Shown: positions 6,836 through 12,978, counted from the stretch's first letter. The stretch: 12,978 nucleotides of DNA from Candidatus Cloacimonadota bacterium (GCA_021772705.1 JAJFLN010000666.1:1-12978); one strand, 5' to 3'. Notes: generated from the letters alone by a model not told the origin. Made by a program: numbers and translations.

Positions 6836-8641
6836 ATGGCGAACCAGAAGGGAATTCCCCACGGAATCGTTGACGAGATTCGCGAGCGTGCAGATATAGC
6901 CGCGATTGTCGGCGATCATGTGCTCCTCAAGAAGACTGGCGCGAACCTGTCCGGACTCTGTCCCTTCCACTCCGAGAAGACTCCTTCATTCACCGTCCAT
7001 CCCGGCAAGAAGATATTCCACTGCTTCGGCTGTGGGGCAGGAGGCGACGTCTTCACGTTTCTCATGCGGACCCAGAACATCAGCTTTCCCATAGCCGTCG
7101 AAAAGCTCGCCGGCCAGGTCGGCATCGACCTCAGTCCCTATCGGGAGCCGGGTCAGGATGTCGACTTCGATCATGCCCACAAGATGATGGCGGAGGCCGG
7201 CCGGCTGTTCGCGAGTTCTCTGGCCAGCACCAGCGAACCGCTGGATTATCTGGCCAATCGAGGCATCGACGATGCCACGATACGGGACTTTGGCATCGGT
7301 TTCGCCCGGGATGACTGGAAGGAACTGGGAAGGAACCTCCAGAAGAAGGGGTATTCGCCGGAGGACCAGATCCGGTTCGGCCTCTCGAGAAAGGGCAAGG
7401 AGCAGGGCTCTTACGATTACTTCCGAGGCAGGATCATGTTCCCGATCCACGACGAGTACGGCAAGCCGGTCGGGTTTGGCGGCCGCATCATCGGGGATGG
7501 TCAGCCCAAGTATCTCAATTCTCCGGAGTCGGCGCTGTACAACAAGGGCCGCCTGCTGTTCAACCTCCACAGGGCCGCCCCCGTCGCTGATGGAGATACC
7601 TTGCTGCTCGTCGAAGGTTACATGGACGTCGTGGCGCTCTGGCAGCACGGATTCAAGAACGCCGTGGCAACCCTCGGCACCGCTTTGACGGAAGCCCAGA
7701 TCAGGAAGCTCGCCAAGACTTGCAAGCGGCTCGTCTTCGCCTACGATGCCGATGCCGCCGGAGTGAAGGCGACCCTCCGGGCCCTCCCCCTCCTGGAGAA
7801 GTCCGACCTGGACGTCAGCATGCTCCGGCTTCCCGAGGGTGTTGATCCCGACGACTTCGTCACGGAACACGGCGCCGACGCGCTGCGTCAACGACTCGAG
7901 GCCGGCCTGCCGGTGGAGACCTTCCTCTTCGAAGCGACCCGGGCACGCCACGCGAACTGGCAGACCCCTGAGGGACGGAGAGCCGCGTTGAAGGACCTGT
8001 CGGAGGTCTTCCGCCTGCTGCCCTCAATAGTTTCGCAGCAGAACTTTGTCGAGCGCATCGCCGATTCCTTCTCTATCAGCGAAGACCTGGTACGCCGATC
8101 CCTCATCAGTCGAGGGTCCGATCGAGCTGCTGCCGCTGGTGTTGCCGCTGCCACGGCCACGAAACCTCGGGTGCTATCGCCTCTGGTTCAGGCCGAGCGC
8201 ACTCTGATTCACTGCTACCTGACGGATGTCGCATTTTACTGGAAGACTGCGGACCAACTCCGGATCTCCCAGTTCCTCGACCCCTATTGCAGGAGAATCC
8301 TGCAGCTATTGCCTGAGATCGGCAGGGAGAGCGGCGAAGTCGTCAATCGGCTACTCTCCACTGTCGAGGATGACGAGCTGCAGCGCTTCGTCACGGCCGA
8401 GCTGATGCTTCGGCCCGTGTTGACGGAGGAGACGGCTACTCTCGCCGTGAAGGACTGTCTCCGGGAAATCCGACGAAACCGCCTGGAGGCCCGGAAGAAA
8501 GAGCTTCTTCGGCTTGTCTCCAGTGACGGTGCCGGCGACGAAATGCTCCGAGAATTCAAGGAAGTTACAGAAGAACTGCAATCACTGATGCAAGATCCAG
8601 AAGAGGCCGAGAATTCGGATACTCCTGGCGCGTTAGGATAG
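6836..8641 (+). CDS. dnaG: DNA primase DnaG
   Basis: This 601-residue primase makes the RNA primers for lagging-strand synthesis and works with the replicative helicase DnaB. The N-terminal zinc-binding domain shows C42-PFH45 and HC63-FGC66, followed by GAGGDVFTFLM. The RNA polymerase core with the TOPRIM fold follows: LLVEGYMDVVAL has the catalytic Glu260, and FAYDADAAG has the metal-binding Asp304 and Asp306. The core also carries the basic YFRGRIMFPI and FGGRII motifs. The last 150 or so residues form the helical, poorly conserved helicase-interaction region. Length and domain order are normal. ATG 6836 has AGGG (6828-6831) upstream. The sigma factor gene starts 8 bp after the stop, so the two are almost certainly cotranscribed, as in many bacteria. 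Confidence 0.97.
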   Translation: MANQKGIPHGIVDEIRERADIAAIVGDHVLLKKTGANLSGLCPFHSEKTPSFTVHPGKKIFHCFGCGAGGDVFTFLMRTQNISFPIAVEKLAGQVGIDLSPYREPGQDVDFDHAHKMMAEAGRLFASSLASTSEPLDYLANRGIDDATIRDFGIGFARDDWKELGRNLQKKGYSPEDQIRFGLSRKGKEQGSYDYFRGRIMFPIHDEYGKPVGFGGRIIGDGQPKYLNSPESALYNKGRLLFNLHRAAPVADGDTLLLVEGYMDVVALWQHGFKNAVATLGTALTEAQIRKLAKTCKRLVFAYDADAAGVKATLRALPLLEKSDLDVSMLRLPEGVDPDDFVTEHGADALRQRLEAGLPVETFLFEATRARHANWQTPEGRRAALKDLSEVFRLLPSIVSQQNFVERIADSFSISEDLVRRSLISRGSDRAAAAGVAAATATKPRVLSPLVQAERTLIHCYLTDVAFYWKTADQLRISQFLDPYCRRILQLLPEIGRESGEVVNRLLSTVEDDELQRFVTAELMLRPVLTEETATLAVKDCLREIRRNRLEARKKELLRLVSSDGAGDEMLREFKEVTEELQSLMQDPEEAENSDTPGALG

Positions 8642-8649
8642 GTGCAATA

Positions 8650-11238
8650 GTGGGTAACATCGATCTCAAGTCCTCTGCCTCCAAGACCAAGGGCCAGGTT
8701 CCACCGCCGAAGGTCACCAAGAGCTACGTGCCTCCCAAGCGTCGCTCGAAGCCGGCCACAGGCAGCATTCCTGCCCCTGAGGCCAGTGCAAGCGGCAAGG
8801 TGAAGCTGCAGAACAAGAAGTCCACCAAGGCCAGCAAGACCGTGAAGGCGGCTAAGCCGGCCAAGGCAGTCAAGGCCAGCAAGACTGTGAAGGCGGCCAA
8901 GCCGGCCAAGGCAGTCAAGGCCAGCAAGACCGTGAAGGCAGCTAAGCCGGCCAAGGCAGTCAAGGCCAGCAAGACTGTGAAGGCGGCTAACCCGGCCAAG
9001 GCAGTCAAGGCCAGCAAGACTGTGAAGGCAGCTAAGCCGGCCAAGGTCACGAAGACCACCAAGGCCGTCAAGAACGTGAAGACCGCCAAGGTAAGCCGAC
9101 CGGTCAAGGTCAGCAAGCCAGCCAAGGCCTCGAAGGCAGTCAAGGCCTCGAAGCCCGGGCGCAAGGCAGCACCAGCCAAAGTAACGAAGAGGGCCACCTT
9201 GAAGACCGTGAAGCCAAAGGCCACCCAGGGTGTCGCGGCCTCGAAGGCCTCAGCCAGGAAGACTTCCGGAAAGAGCACCTCCGTGAAGGCCAGGAACGTG
9301 AAGGCCGTGGCTCTGAAGCCTGACAGGAAGTCCCGTGCCGTTGCGAAGAAGACCGCTCAGCCAGTGAAGGTGGCCGCCGGCCGCAAGACGGCGGCCAAGA
9401 AGGTCGCGGCAACGACCCGGAAGACCACCAAGAAGCAAGTTGAAACCCGGACCGTGGCGAACACCGGCGGTCGAAAGACCGCCGCGACCGTGGCGGCAAG
9501 CAAGAACGTCAAGGCTCCGGCTTCGAAGGCAGCAAAAGCGAGGGCAGTCAAGGCCAAGGAGACGAAGTCGACGGCCAGCAAGACGGCCAGGGCAAAGAAG
9601 ACCGTCCGGACCGTGGCTGCAACTGAGAAGAAGGCTGCTCCGAAGAGCACTTCGCGAACCCGTCCGGCAGCGGCGGCCAAGACTTCCGCCCGGAAGCCGG
9701 CCCCTGTTTCCCGGGGGGCTTCTACCCAGAAGGCTGGAAAGAAGGCCATCGCGCCGAAAGCCACCCCGAAGAAGCAGGAGGCCCAGGTCAAGGCCAGGAA
9801 GTCTGCTGACAAGAAGGTTGGGAAGGCCAGGAAGTCCAAGGCCCGCAAGGCCTCCGGAGCAGCGACCGTCACCACCCAGAAGCCCGCATCCTCGGTCCCT
9901 GCTGCCACCCTGGCAGGGGCCCGGAAGCAGGTTGCCGCGACCCGAAAGCCCCGGCGCAAGAAGGGCCAGCCCGTCGGTCCTCGCATCACAGGAGCCAGTA
10001 CCCTGGCGGCCAGAAAGGTGATCGATCGACCCAAGGAGGCTCGGATAGTGAAGCTGCAGTTCAGCGTCGACGATCCGCCTCCGCCTCCGGCTCCTGCAAA
10101 GCGGGCTGCCGCCAAGAAGCCGCTACGGGGACGGCGAGGCTCCAAGTCTCTGAGCCATCCTCCCACGGAGACGGAGAGCATGCTCGGTGTGGAGAGTCCC
10201 CGGACGCTTCTCACGATTCCGGCTCTGCGTGACGGCCTGTCCGATGGCTGGGACGGTCAGGTGGATCTGGTCCCCACGGCGGAGAACGACGCCGAGGTTG
10301 CCAAGCAGGGCGGCATCGAGGCATGGGATGCCATGACCCGGACCGCCAAGAGGGCGCCGACCGCTCTCGTGAGAGCTGACAGGGAGCGGACGGAGTACAC
10401 CCCCGCACCCTACGCTGATGCCATCAAGATCTACCTCCAGGAGATCGGCCGGACGCCGTTGCTCTCCTCGGCAGAGGAAGTGGAGCTGGCGAAGCGGATC
10501 GAGGCACAGGACGCCGTGGCACACGAAGCGCTGGTCAAGGCGAACCTGAAGCTGGTCGTCAGCGTGGCGAAGAAGTACGTCAACCGGGGACTGGGTCTGC
10601 TGGACCTGATCCAGGAAGGCAACCAGGGCCTCATCCGGGCTGTGGAGAAGTTCAAGTACCAGAAGGGCTTCAAGTTCAGCACCTACGCCATGTGGTGGAT
10701 TCGACAGGCCATCACCCGGGCCCTGGCCGACCAGAGCCGGTTGATCCGCGTGCCCGTTCACATGGTGGAGAACATCAACCGTGTCCGGAAAGTCGCTCGG
10801 ATCCTGACCCAGAGACTGGGTCGAGAGCCGTCGAAGGAAGAGATTGCATCGGACATGAACATCGCCTTGGAGAAGGTCGAGCACATCCTGAAGGTATCCC
10901 AGGAGCCCGTGTCTCTCGAGACGCCGATCTCCAGTCAGGATGACGGCAACCTGGGTAACTTCGTCGCCGATGAGACCGCCGTGTCGCCCACTGACGAGGT
11001 GGCCAACACGATGCTGAAGGAGCAGATCGCCTCGGTGCTCGGAACCCTTCACGGCAGAGAGCGAGACGTGATACGGTACCGATTCGGAATCGGTCAGGCC
11101 CAGCAGTTGACCCTCGAGGAAGTGGGCCAGAAGTTCGGTGTGACCCGGGAGCGGATTCGCCAGATCGAGGCGAAGGCTCTTTCCAGGTTGCGCCACCCGA
11201 CCCGAAGCCGCAAACTGGAGGACTTCTATCACAAATAA
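8650..11238 (+). CDS. rpoD: RpoD-type sigma factor with a histone-H1-like Lys/Ala-rich N-terminal tail
   Basis: The C-terminal part (about residues 585-862) is a standard primary-type sigma factor. Region 1.2 begins at YADAIKIYLQEIG (588 onward). Region 2 has ANLKLVVSVAKKYVNRGL, LLDLIQEGNQGL and the -10-reading FSTYAMWWIRQAITRAL. Region 3 follows, and region 4 has the helix-turn-helix LTLEEVGQKFGVTRERIRQI (about 819-840). With dnaG 8 bp upstream, a housekeeping role is likely. The acidic region 1.1 is absent. Residues about 20-440 are instead overwhelmingly Lys, Ala, Thr, Ser, Val and Arg, including five tandem copies of KASKTVKAAKPAKAV (60-134), like eukaryotic H1 or AlgP tails. A linker with PPPPPAP (about 476) joins the two. 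The frame is uninterrupted from GTG 8650, which has GGTG (8641-8644) 5 bases upstream. ATG 10180 is a possible internal start giving a 352-residue tail-less sigma. Confidence 0.93.
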   Translation: MGNIDLKSSASKTKGQVPPPKVTKSYVPPKRRSKPATGSIPAPEASASGKVKLQNKKSTKASKTVKAAKPAKAVKASKTVKAAKPAKAVKASKTVKAAKPAKAVKASKTVKAANPAKAVKASKTVKAAKPAKVTKTTKAVKNVKTAKVSRPVKVSKPAKASKAVKASKPGRKAAPAKVTKRATLKTVKPKATQGVAASKASARKTSGKSTSVKARNVKAVALKPDRKSRAVAKKTAQPVKVAAGRKTAAKKVAATTRKTTKKQVETRTVANTGGRKTAATVAASKNVKAPASKAAKARAVKAKETKSTASKTARAKKTVRTVAATEKKAAPKSTSRTRPAAAAKTSARKPAPVSRGASTQKAGKKAIAPKATPKKQEAQVKARKSADKKVGKARKSKARKASGAATVTTQKPASSVPAATLAGARKQVAATRKPRRKKGQPVGPRITGASTLAARKVIDRPKEARIVKLQFSVDDPPPPPAPAKRAAAKKPLRGRRGSKSLSHPPTETESMLGVESPRTLLTIPALRDGLSDGWDGQVDLVPTAENDAEVAKQGGIEAWDAMTRTAKRAPTALVRADRERTEYTPAPYADAIKIYLQEIGRTPLLSSAEEVELAKRIEAQDAVAHEALVKANLKLVVSVAKKYVNRGLGLLDLIQEGNQGLIRAVEKFKYQKGFKFSTYAMWWIRQAITRALADQSRLIRVPVHMVENINRVRKVARILTQRLGREPSKEEIASDMNIALEKVEHILKVSQEPVSLETPISSQDDGNLGNFVADETAVSPTDEVANTMLKEQIASVLGTLHGRERDVIRYRFGIGQAQQLTLEEVGQKFGVTRERIRQIEAKALSRLRHPTRSRKLEDFYHK
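8827..9051 (+). repeat. Five tandem 45-bp repeats in the sigma factor gene
   Basis: Units begin at 8827, 8872, 8917, 8962 and 9007, each encoding KASKTVKAAKPAKAV. They differ by a few mostly synonymous bases (ACC/ACT, GCG/GCA, GCT/GCC). Copy 4 has AAC (8989-8991, Asn) for AAG. Copy 5 departs in its last two codons (GTC ACG). The near identity points to recent expansion by slippage or unequal recombination. The 45-bp length keeps the frame, so copy number can vary without breaking the gene. Confidence 0.95.
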
Positions 11239-11271
11239 GCACTCCGGTCTCTCCGAGACACGTCAAACCCA

Positions 11272-11348
11272 GGGCCTATAGCTCAGTTGGTCAGAGCCGG
11301 CGGCTCATAACCGCTTGGTCCCAGGTTCGAGTCCTGGTGGGCCCACCA
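11272..11348 (+). tRNA. tRNA-Ile2 (anticodon CAT, lysidine type)
   Basis: This is a 77-base cloverleaf with encoded CCA. The acceptor GGGCCTA pairs with TGGGCCC (one U-G), the D stem is GCTC/GAGC, the anticodon stem is GGCGG/CCGCT around loop CTCATAA (anticodon 11306-11308), and the T arm is CCAGG-TTCGAGT-CCTGG. The CAT anticodon allows Met, fMet or Ile2. The G27-U43 pair, the variable loop TGGTC and the C4-G69 and C5-G68 acceptor pairs match E. coli tRNA-Ile2, the substrate of TilS. Elongator tRNA-Met is the alternative. It lies 33 bp after the sigma gene. Confidence 0.9.
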
Positions 11349-11398
11349 TCACGCAAGAATCCACCCCGGTGCGAAGGCGCCGGGCCAGAATCGAGCGT

Positions 11399-11474
11399 GC
11401 CCCCTTCGTCTAGCGGCCTAGGACGCTGGCCTTTCACGCCGGTGACACGGGTTCGAATCCCGTAGGGGGTACCA
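11399..11474 (+). tRNA. tRNA-Glu (anticodon TTC)
   Basis: This is a 76-base cloverleaf with encoded CCA. The acceptor GCCCCCT pairs with AGGGGGT, the D arm starts CGTCTAGCGG as in other bacterial tRNA-Glu, the anticodon stem is CTGGC/GCCGG with loop CTTTCAC (anticodon 11433-11435), and the T arm is ACGGG-TTCGAAT-CCCGT. The first acceptor pair is G1-U72 rather than the usual G-C. It lies 50 bp after tRNA-Ile2, probably on the same transcript. Confidence 0.95.
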
Positions 11475-11487
11475 CCCCGTTTCATGA

Positions 11488-11515
11488 GCCCCTCCTGGAG
11501 AGATCCGGGAGGGGC
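11488..11515 (+). terminator. Hairpin terminator after the tRNA genes
   Basis: GCCCCTCCTGG (11488-11498) and CCGGGAGGGGC (11505-11515) form an 11-bp stem with one T-G wobble around the loop AGAGAT, 13 bases after the tRNA-Glu CCA. The following bases (TTCCGTTC) are only moderately T-rich. It is probably a terminator for the tRNA transcript and possibly for the dnaG-rpoD operon. Confidence 0.7.
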
Positions 11516-11664
11516 TTCCGTTCACATGAGCCTGTGAAAGGGGACGCCCCAGATGGACGACTCAGGAACGAGGGGGCGGAGGGCCGAGCCGCGATGCACG
11601 ACCAGACCGCCGAGCCAGCGGTCTCCGAGCACCAGAGCCAGGGCTGTGAGGGACCGCGCGTTCC

Positions 11665-12054
11665 TCAGGGGACCTCGAAGCGGCAACGCGGACCGGCGGC
11701 CCGGGTCAGTCTTCGGTCCAGGGTCGCGAGCGGGACGTCCAGCGCTTCAGCCAGAGCAACGTACCAGGCATCGTAGGGACGGACGTTGGCTCTCAGCTCC
11801 CACACACGAGGACCGAAGGGCTCATACGGAAACAGGTCGGCTCTGAGGTCGAGCAGGTCCGCATGAGCCTGCGATGCGATGGCGTCGGGAATCTCTCTGG
11901 CCAGAGCAGCCCGTCGCAGGACACCCGCCACCTCCACGGGCATCAGCTCGGGGGCCGCGAGGGCACGACCCGACATCGCCGCCACGGCCCAGTCCCCGTC
12001 CTTCCCCGAGTCGAGGAGAGAGGCCACCACGACGGAGGCATCGACGATGATCAT
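11665..12054 (-). CDS. vapC: PIN-domain toxin, VapC/FitB type
   Basis: This 129-residue protein has the standard single PIN domain of VapC ribonucleases, which cleave RNA (often tRNA) and stop growth when freed from their antitoxin. The acidic metal-binding residues are all present: Asp5 (MIIVDAS), Glu41 (LMPVEVAGVLRR), Asp95 (YDAWYVALAEAL) and Asp113 (PLATLDRRL). Its ATG overlaps the antitoxin stop as ATGA (12054-12051), so the two are translationally coupled. Nothing looks broken, and the toxin is predicted active. The RNA target cannot be read from the sequence; the nearby tRNA genes are not evidence for it. Confidence 0.93.
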   Translation of the reverse strand: MIIVDASVVVASLLDSGKDGDWAVAAMSGRALAAPELMPVEVAGVLRRAALAREIPDAIASQAHADLLDLRADLFPYEPFGPRVWELRANVRPYDAWYVALAEALDVPLATLDRRLTRAAGPRCRFEVP

Positions 12055-12323
12055 CCCCGCTCCGCGTCCAGGTGGGAGAGGAGGCGCTTCCTCGAGAGCC
12101 GAGTTCGGGTCACTCGAGTTCGCTCTCGTGTGCGCTGCGGCCAGGCATCGACACTGGGACGTCGCGCCAGGTCGATCAGCTCCGCGAGCAGATGCTCCTG
12201 CAAGGATCGCCCGGCGCGAGCAGCTCTGGCGGCGAGCTCGTCCCGGACATCATCGGGTACCTTTCGAATTGTGATTGTGATAGCTATATCTGCAAAGTAC
12301 AGCAAGTGACGGCATTTTGCCAT
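12051..12323 (-). CDS. vapB: Ribbon-helix-helix antitoxin, VapB/FitA type
   Basis: This 90-residue protein pairs with the downstream PIN toxin. Residues about 14-52 form a ribbon-helix-helix DNA-binding domain (AITITIRKVPDDVRDELAAR, then a second helix SLQEHLLAELIDLA). The basic C terminus (RPSVDAWPQRTRERTRVTR) is the likely toxin-binding tail. The family normally starts just before the ITI strand, but no ATG, GTG or TTG is available there. ATG 12323 (or GTG 12326) is therefore the first usable start and leaves an unusual 13-residue lead, MAKCRHLLYFADI. The start has no good ribosome binding site. The ATAGCTAT palindrome lies inside this lead, so the true start deserves checking. Autorepression of the pair is expected from the family. 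Confidence 0.82.
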   Translation of the reverse strand: MAKCRHLLYFADIAITITIRKVPDDVRDELAARAARAGRSLQEHLLAELIDLARRPSVDAWPQRTRERTRVTRTRLSRKRLLSHLDAERG

Positions 12324-12347
12324 CACCGTTCAAGCCGAGTCACCCTC

Positions 12348-12384
12348 GAGCCTTCGATTGCCTTGCGCGCGCGGTCGAAGGCTC
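12348..12384. promoter_or_regulatory. Perfect inverted repeat upstream of vapBC (operator candidate)
   Basis: GAGCCTTCGA (12348-12357) and TCGAAGGCTC (12375-12384) are perfect 10-base inverted arms separated by 17 bases that include GCGCGCGC. They lie 25-61 bases upstream of the antitoxin start. VapBC/FitAB complexes commonly bind inverted repeats in this position. A hairpin terminator for leftward transcription is less likely because no T-run follows on that strand. Confidence 0.45.
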
Positions 12385-12410
12385 TGCGCGAAGGGCAAGA
12401 GGATGCGGTG

Positions 12411-12679
12411 TCATTCGGTTCCTGAAGGATCTGGAAGAGACGGAGCGGGCCTTCGGAACAGCTGACGCTGAGACGGCCCGGAGGAACGGGTGCGGCTGCG
12501 GCGCGAGCTGGCCGAAGCCCGGAGCCGGCGGAGATCCACCGAGCCGGCCGAGAACCAGGCGAGCGCCGCCTTGTCAGCCCCGGGTGGGCTGAATCCCCGG
12601 TACTTGCAGAGTGCCTTGAGCTGGGAGACCGTCAGGAACTGCCGGCAGGTCTGTCGGCGAGCTCTTCGAGATTGGACAT
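12411..12679 (-). pseudogene. Frameshifted remnant with a SAP-like segment
   Basis: ATG 12679 opens a 15-codon frame, MSNLEELADRPAGSS, that stops at 12632. One frame over, overlapping its end, the strand reads CRQFLTVSQLKALCKYRG then FSPPGADKAALAWFSAG, a helix-turn-helix pattern like a SAP domain, with G/C-ending codons. The segment then degrades into Ser/Arg/Pro-rich sequence up to the stop at 12411. The simplest reading is a small gene broken by a one-base indel and decayed downstream. I do not recognise the parent family. A chance open frame in high-GC DNA is the alternative. Confidence 0.3.
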
Positions 12680-12869
12680 GGTAGGGGCGGTATGCTGTCG
12701 AATGCGATTCGGCAGTGTCGGCGCTGAACGCAGAGGCCCAGTCTAACCCGAGCGGCTCCGGTGTCTCCAGATCGGGACCCAACGGCTCTCTCATGGGACT
12801 CCTGCGAGCAGCTCCTCATCAACCTGATGGTCATGGAACGGGTGCATGTCCCGTAGGGGGTCCCCTGGC
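12680..12869. other. Unassigned accessory stretch
   Basis: Nothing here is supportable as a gene. Open frames on the minus strand are short, Ser/Arg/Pro-rich and unlike the window's real proteins. Together with the remnant at 12411-12679 and the gene-free 12385-12410 it forms a region of about 500 bp without an intact gene, consistent with a decaying, rearranged locus. Confidence 0.45.
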
Positions 12870-12978
12870 CTATTCCGGATCCGTTCGTCCCGAGCTTGTC
12901 GAGGGGCCCACAGGCGCTTGCTTCGGCGTTTTGGCCTTGGCCAGTTCGCGCAGCTTTTCCCAATCCTCGGCTATCAAG
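12870..12978 (-). CDS. 3' end of an unidentified gene (possibly a Phd/YefM-type antitoxin)
   Basis: The minus-strand frame is open from the window's right edge to TAG (12872-12870). It encodes the C-terminal segment LIAEDWEKLRELAKAKTPKQ and then APVGPSTSSGRTDPE. The LIAEDWEKLREL part resembles the central or C-terminal strand-helix of Phd/YefM antitoxins, but 35 residues are too few to be sure. The last dozen residues (GPSTSSGRTDPE) are encoded by a dispersed-repeat-like sequence, so the original C terminus may have been replaced. The 5' part is outside the window. Confidence 0.45.
   Translation of the reverse strand, partial: LIAEDWEKLRELAKAKTPKQAPVGPSTSSGRTDPE
12879..12908. repeat. Dispersed-repeat-like element encoding the S-S-G-R-T tail
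   Basis: CCGTTCGTCCCGAGCTTGTC and the following GAGGGGCC closely resemble the abundant short repeat CGTTCGTCCTGAGCTTGTCG, known to me from many environmental bacterial genomes, where it often adds tails such as STSSGRTE to predicted proteins. Only one copy is in this window, so its repeat nature rests on recognition rather than on internal evidence. Confidence 0.5.

Noticed and set aside
6986..7951. Minus-strand open frame of 321 codons opposite dnaG
   Set aside because: It is antisense to the zinc-finger and TOPRIM regions of primase, with no recognisable motifs of its own.
8827..9051. CRISPR-like regular repeats
   Set aside because: The 45-bp units are directly contiguous with no spacers, sit inside a coding frame and encode one repeated peptide, so they are coding repeats.
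8724..9278. Minus-strand open frame with repeated hydrophobic ALAGLAAFTVLLALT segments, looking like a membrane protein
   Set aside because: It is the antisense reading of the Lys/Ala repeat; the plus-strand frame continues into sigma-70 domains and has a ribosome binding site.
10123..11232. Long minus-strand open frame of 369 codons opposite the sigma factor
   Set aside because: It mirrors conserved sigma regions 1.2-4 on the plus strand. Its protein is unrecognisable and typical of antisense frames in high-GC DNA.
12490..12684. Plus-strand frame starting MRLRRELAEARSRR as a coiled-coil gene
   Set aside because: It opposes the SAP-like remnant, has no ribosome binding site and an N-terminal stop close upstream, and its Arg/Glu pattern mirrors the opposite-strand Ser/Arg codons.

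Overview
This window looks like chromosomal DNA from a high-GC Gram-negative bacterium. The evidence is strongly G/C-ending codons, an ECF sigma/anti-sigma pair with a membrane-spanning anti-sigma, a secreted protein with a classical signal peptide, and tRNA genes with encoded CCA ends. I cannot assign a phylum from sequence alone. Acidobacteriota-, Myxococcota- or Desulfobacterota-like lineages would all fit.

Layout. (1) 1-2709, + strand: two tandem S41 (C-terminal processing) peptidase genes. The second has an intact Ser-Lys dyad. The first, cut by the window edge, has lost both catalytic residues and carries a long acidic insert. (2) 2869-4335, +: an unfamiliar protein joining a region that resembles a degenerate restriction-endonuclease fold to C-terminal TPRs. 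(3) 6162-4406, - strand: an apparent operon of an ECF sigma factor, a zinc-finger transmembrane anti-sigma factor and a small secreted helical-repeat protein. It converges on gene 2. (4) 6163-6835: a gene-free stretch of about 670 bp holding a G-rich tract with a G10 run, a long imperfect inverted repeat and a likely promoter for dnaG. (5) 6836-11238, +: dnaG (primase) followed 8 bp later by a primary-type sigma factor gene. This sigma carries a roughly 440-residue Lys/Ala-rich, histone-H1-like N-terminal tail that includes five near-perfect 45-bp repeats. (6) 11272-11474, +: tRNA-Ile2(CAT) and tRNA-Glu(TTC), followed by a strong hairpin. (7) 12323-11665, -: a VapBC/FitAB-type toxin-antitoxin pair with an ATGA overlap. 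(8) 12327-12978: an accessory-looking tail with a perfect inverted repeat upstream of the antitoxin, a frameshifted gene remnant, and the 3' end of a minus-strand gene whose C-terminal codons lie inside a dispersed-repeat-like sequence.

How the parts fit together. dnaG and rpoD form the core of the classical macromolecular-synthesis arrangement, coupling replication priming to housekeeping transcription. The ECF cassette and the S41 peptidases both suggest envelope-directed functions, but nothing in the sequence links them directly. The strongest candidate for something undescribed is the sigma factor with the basic histone-like tail, including a possible internal translation start that would give a tail-less form. 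Next come the paired active and dead S41 proteins and the dead-nuclease/TPR protein.
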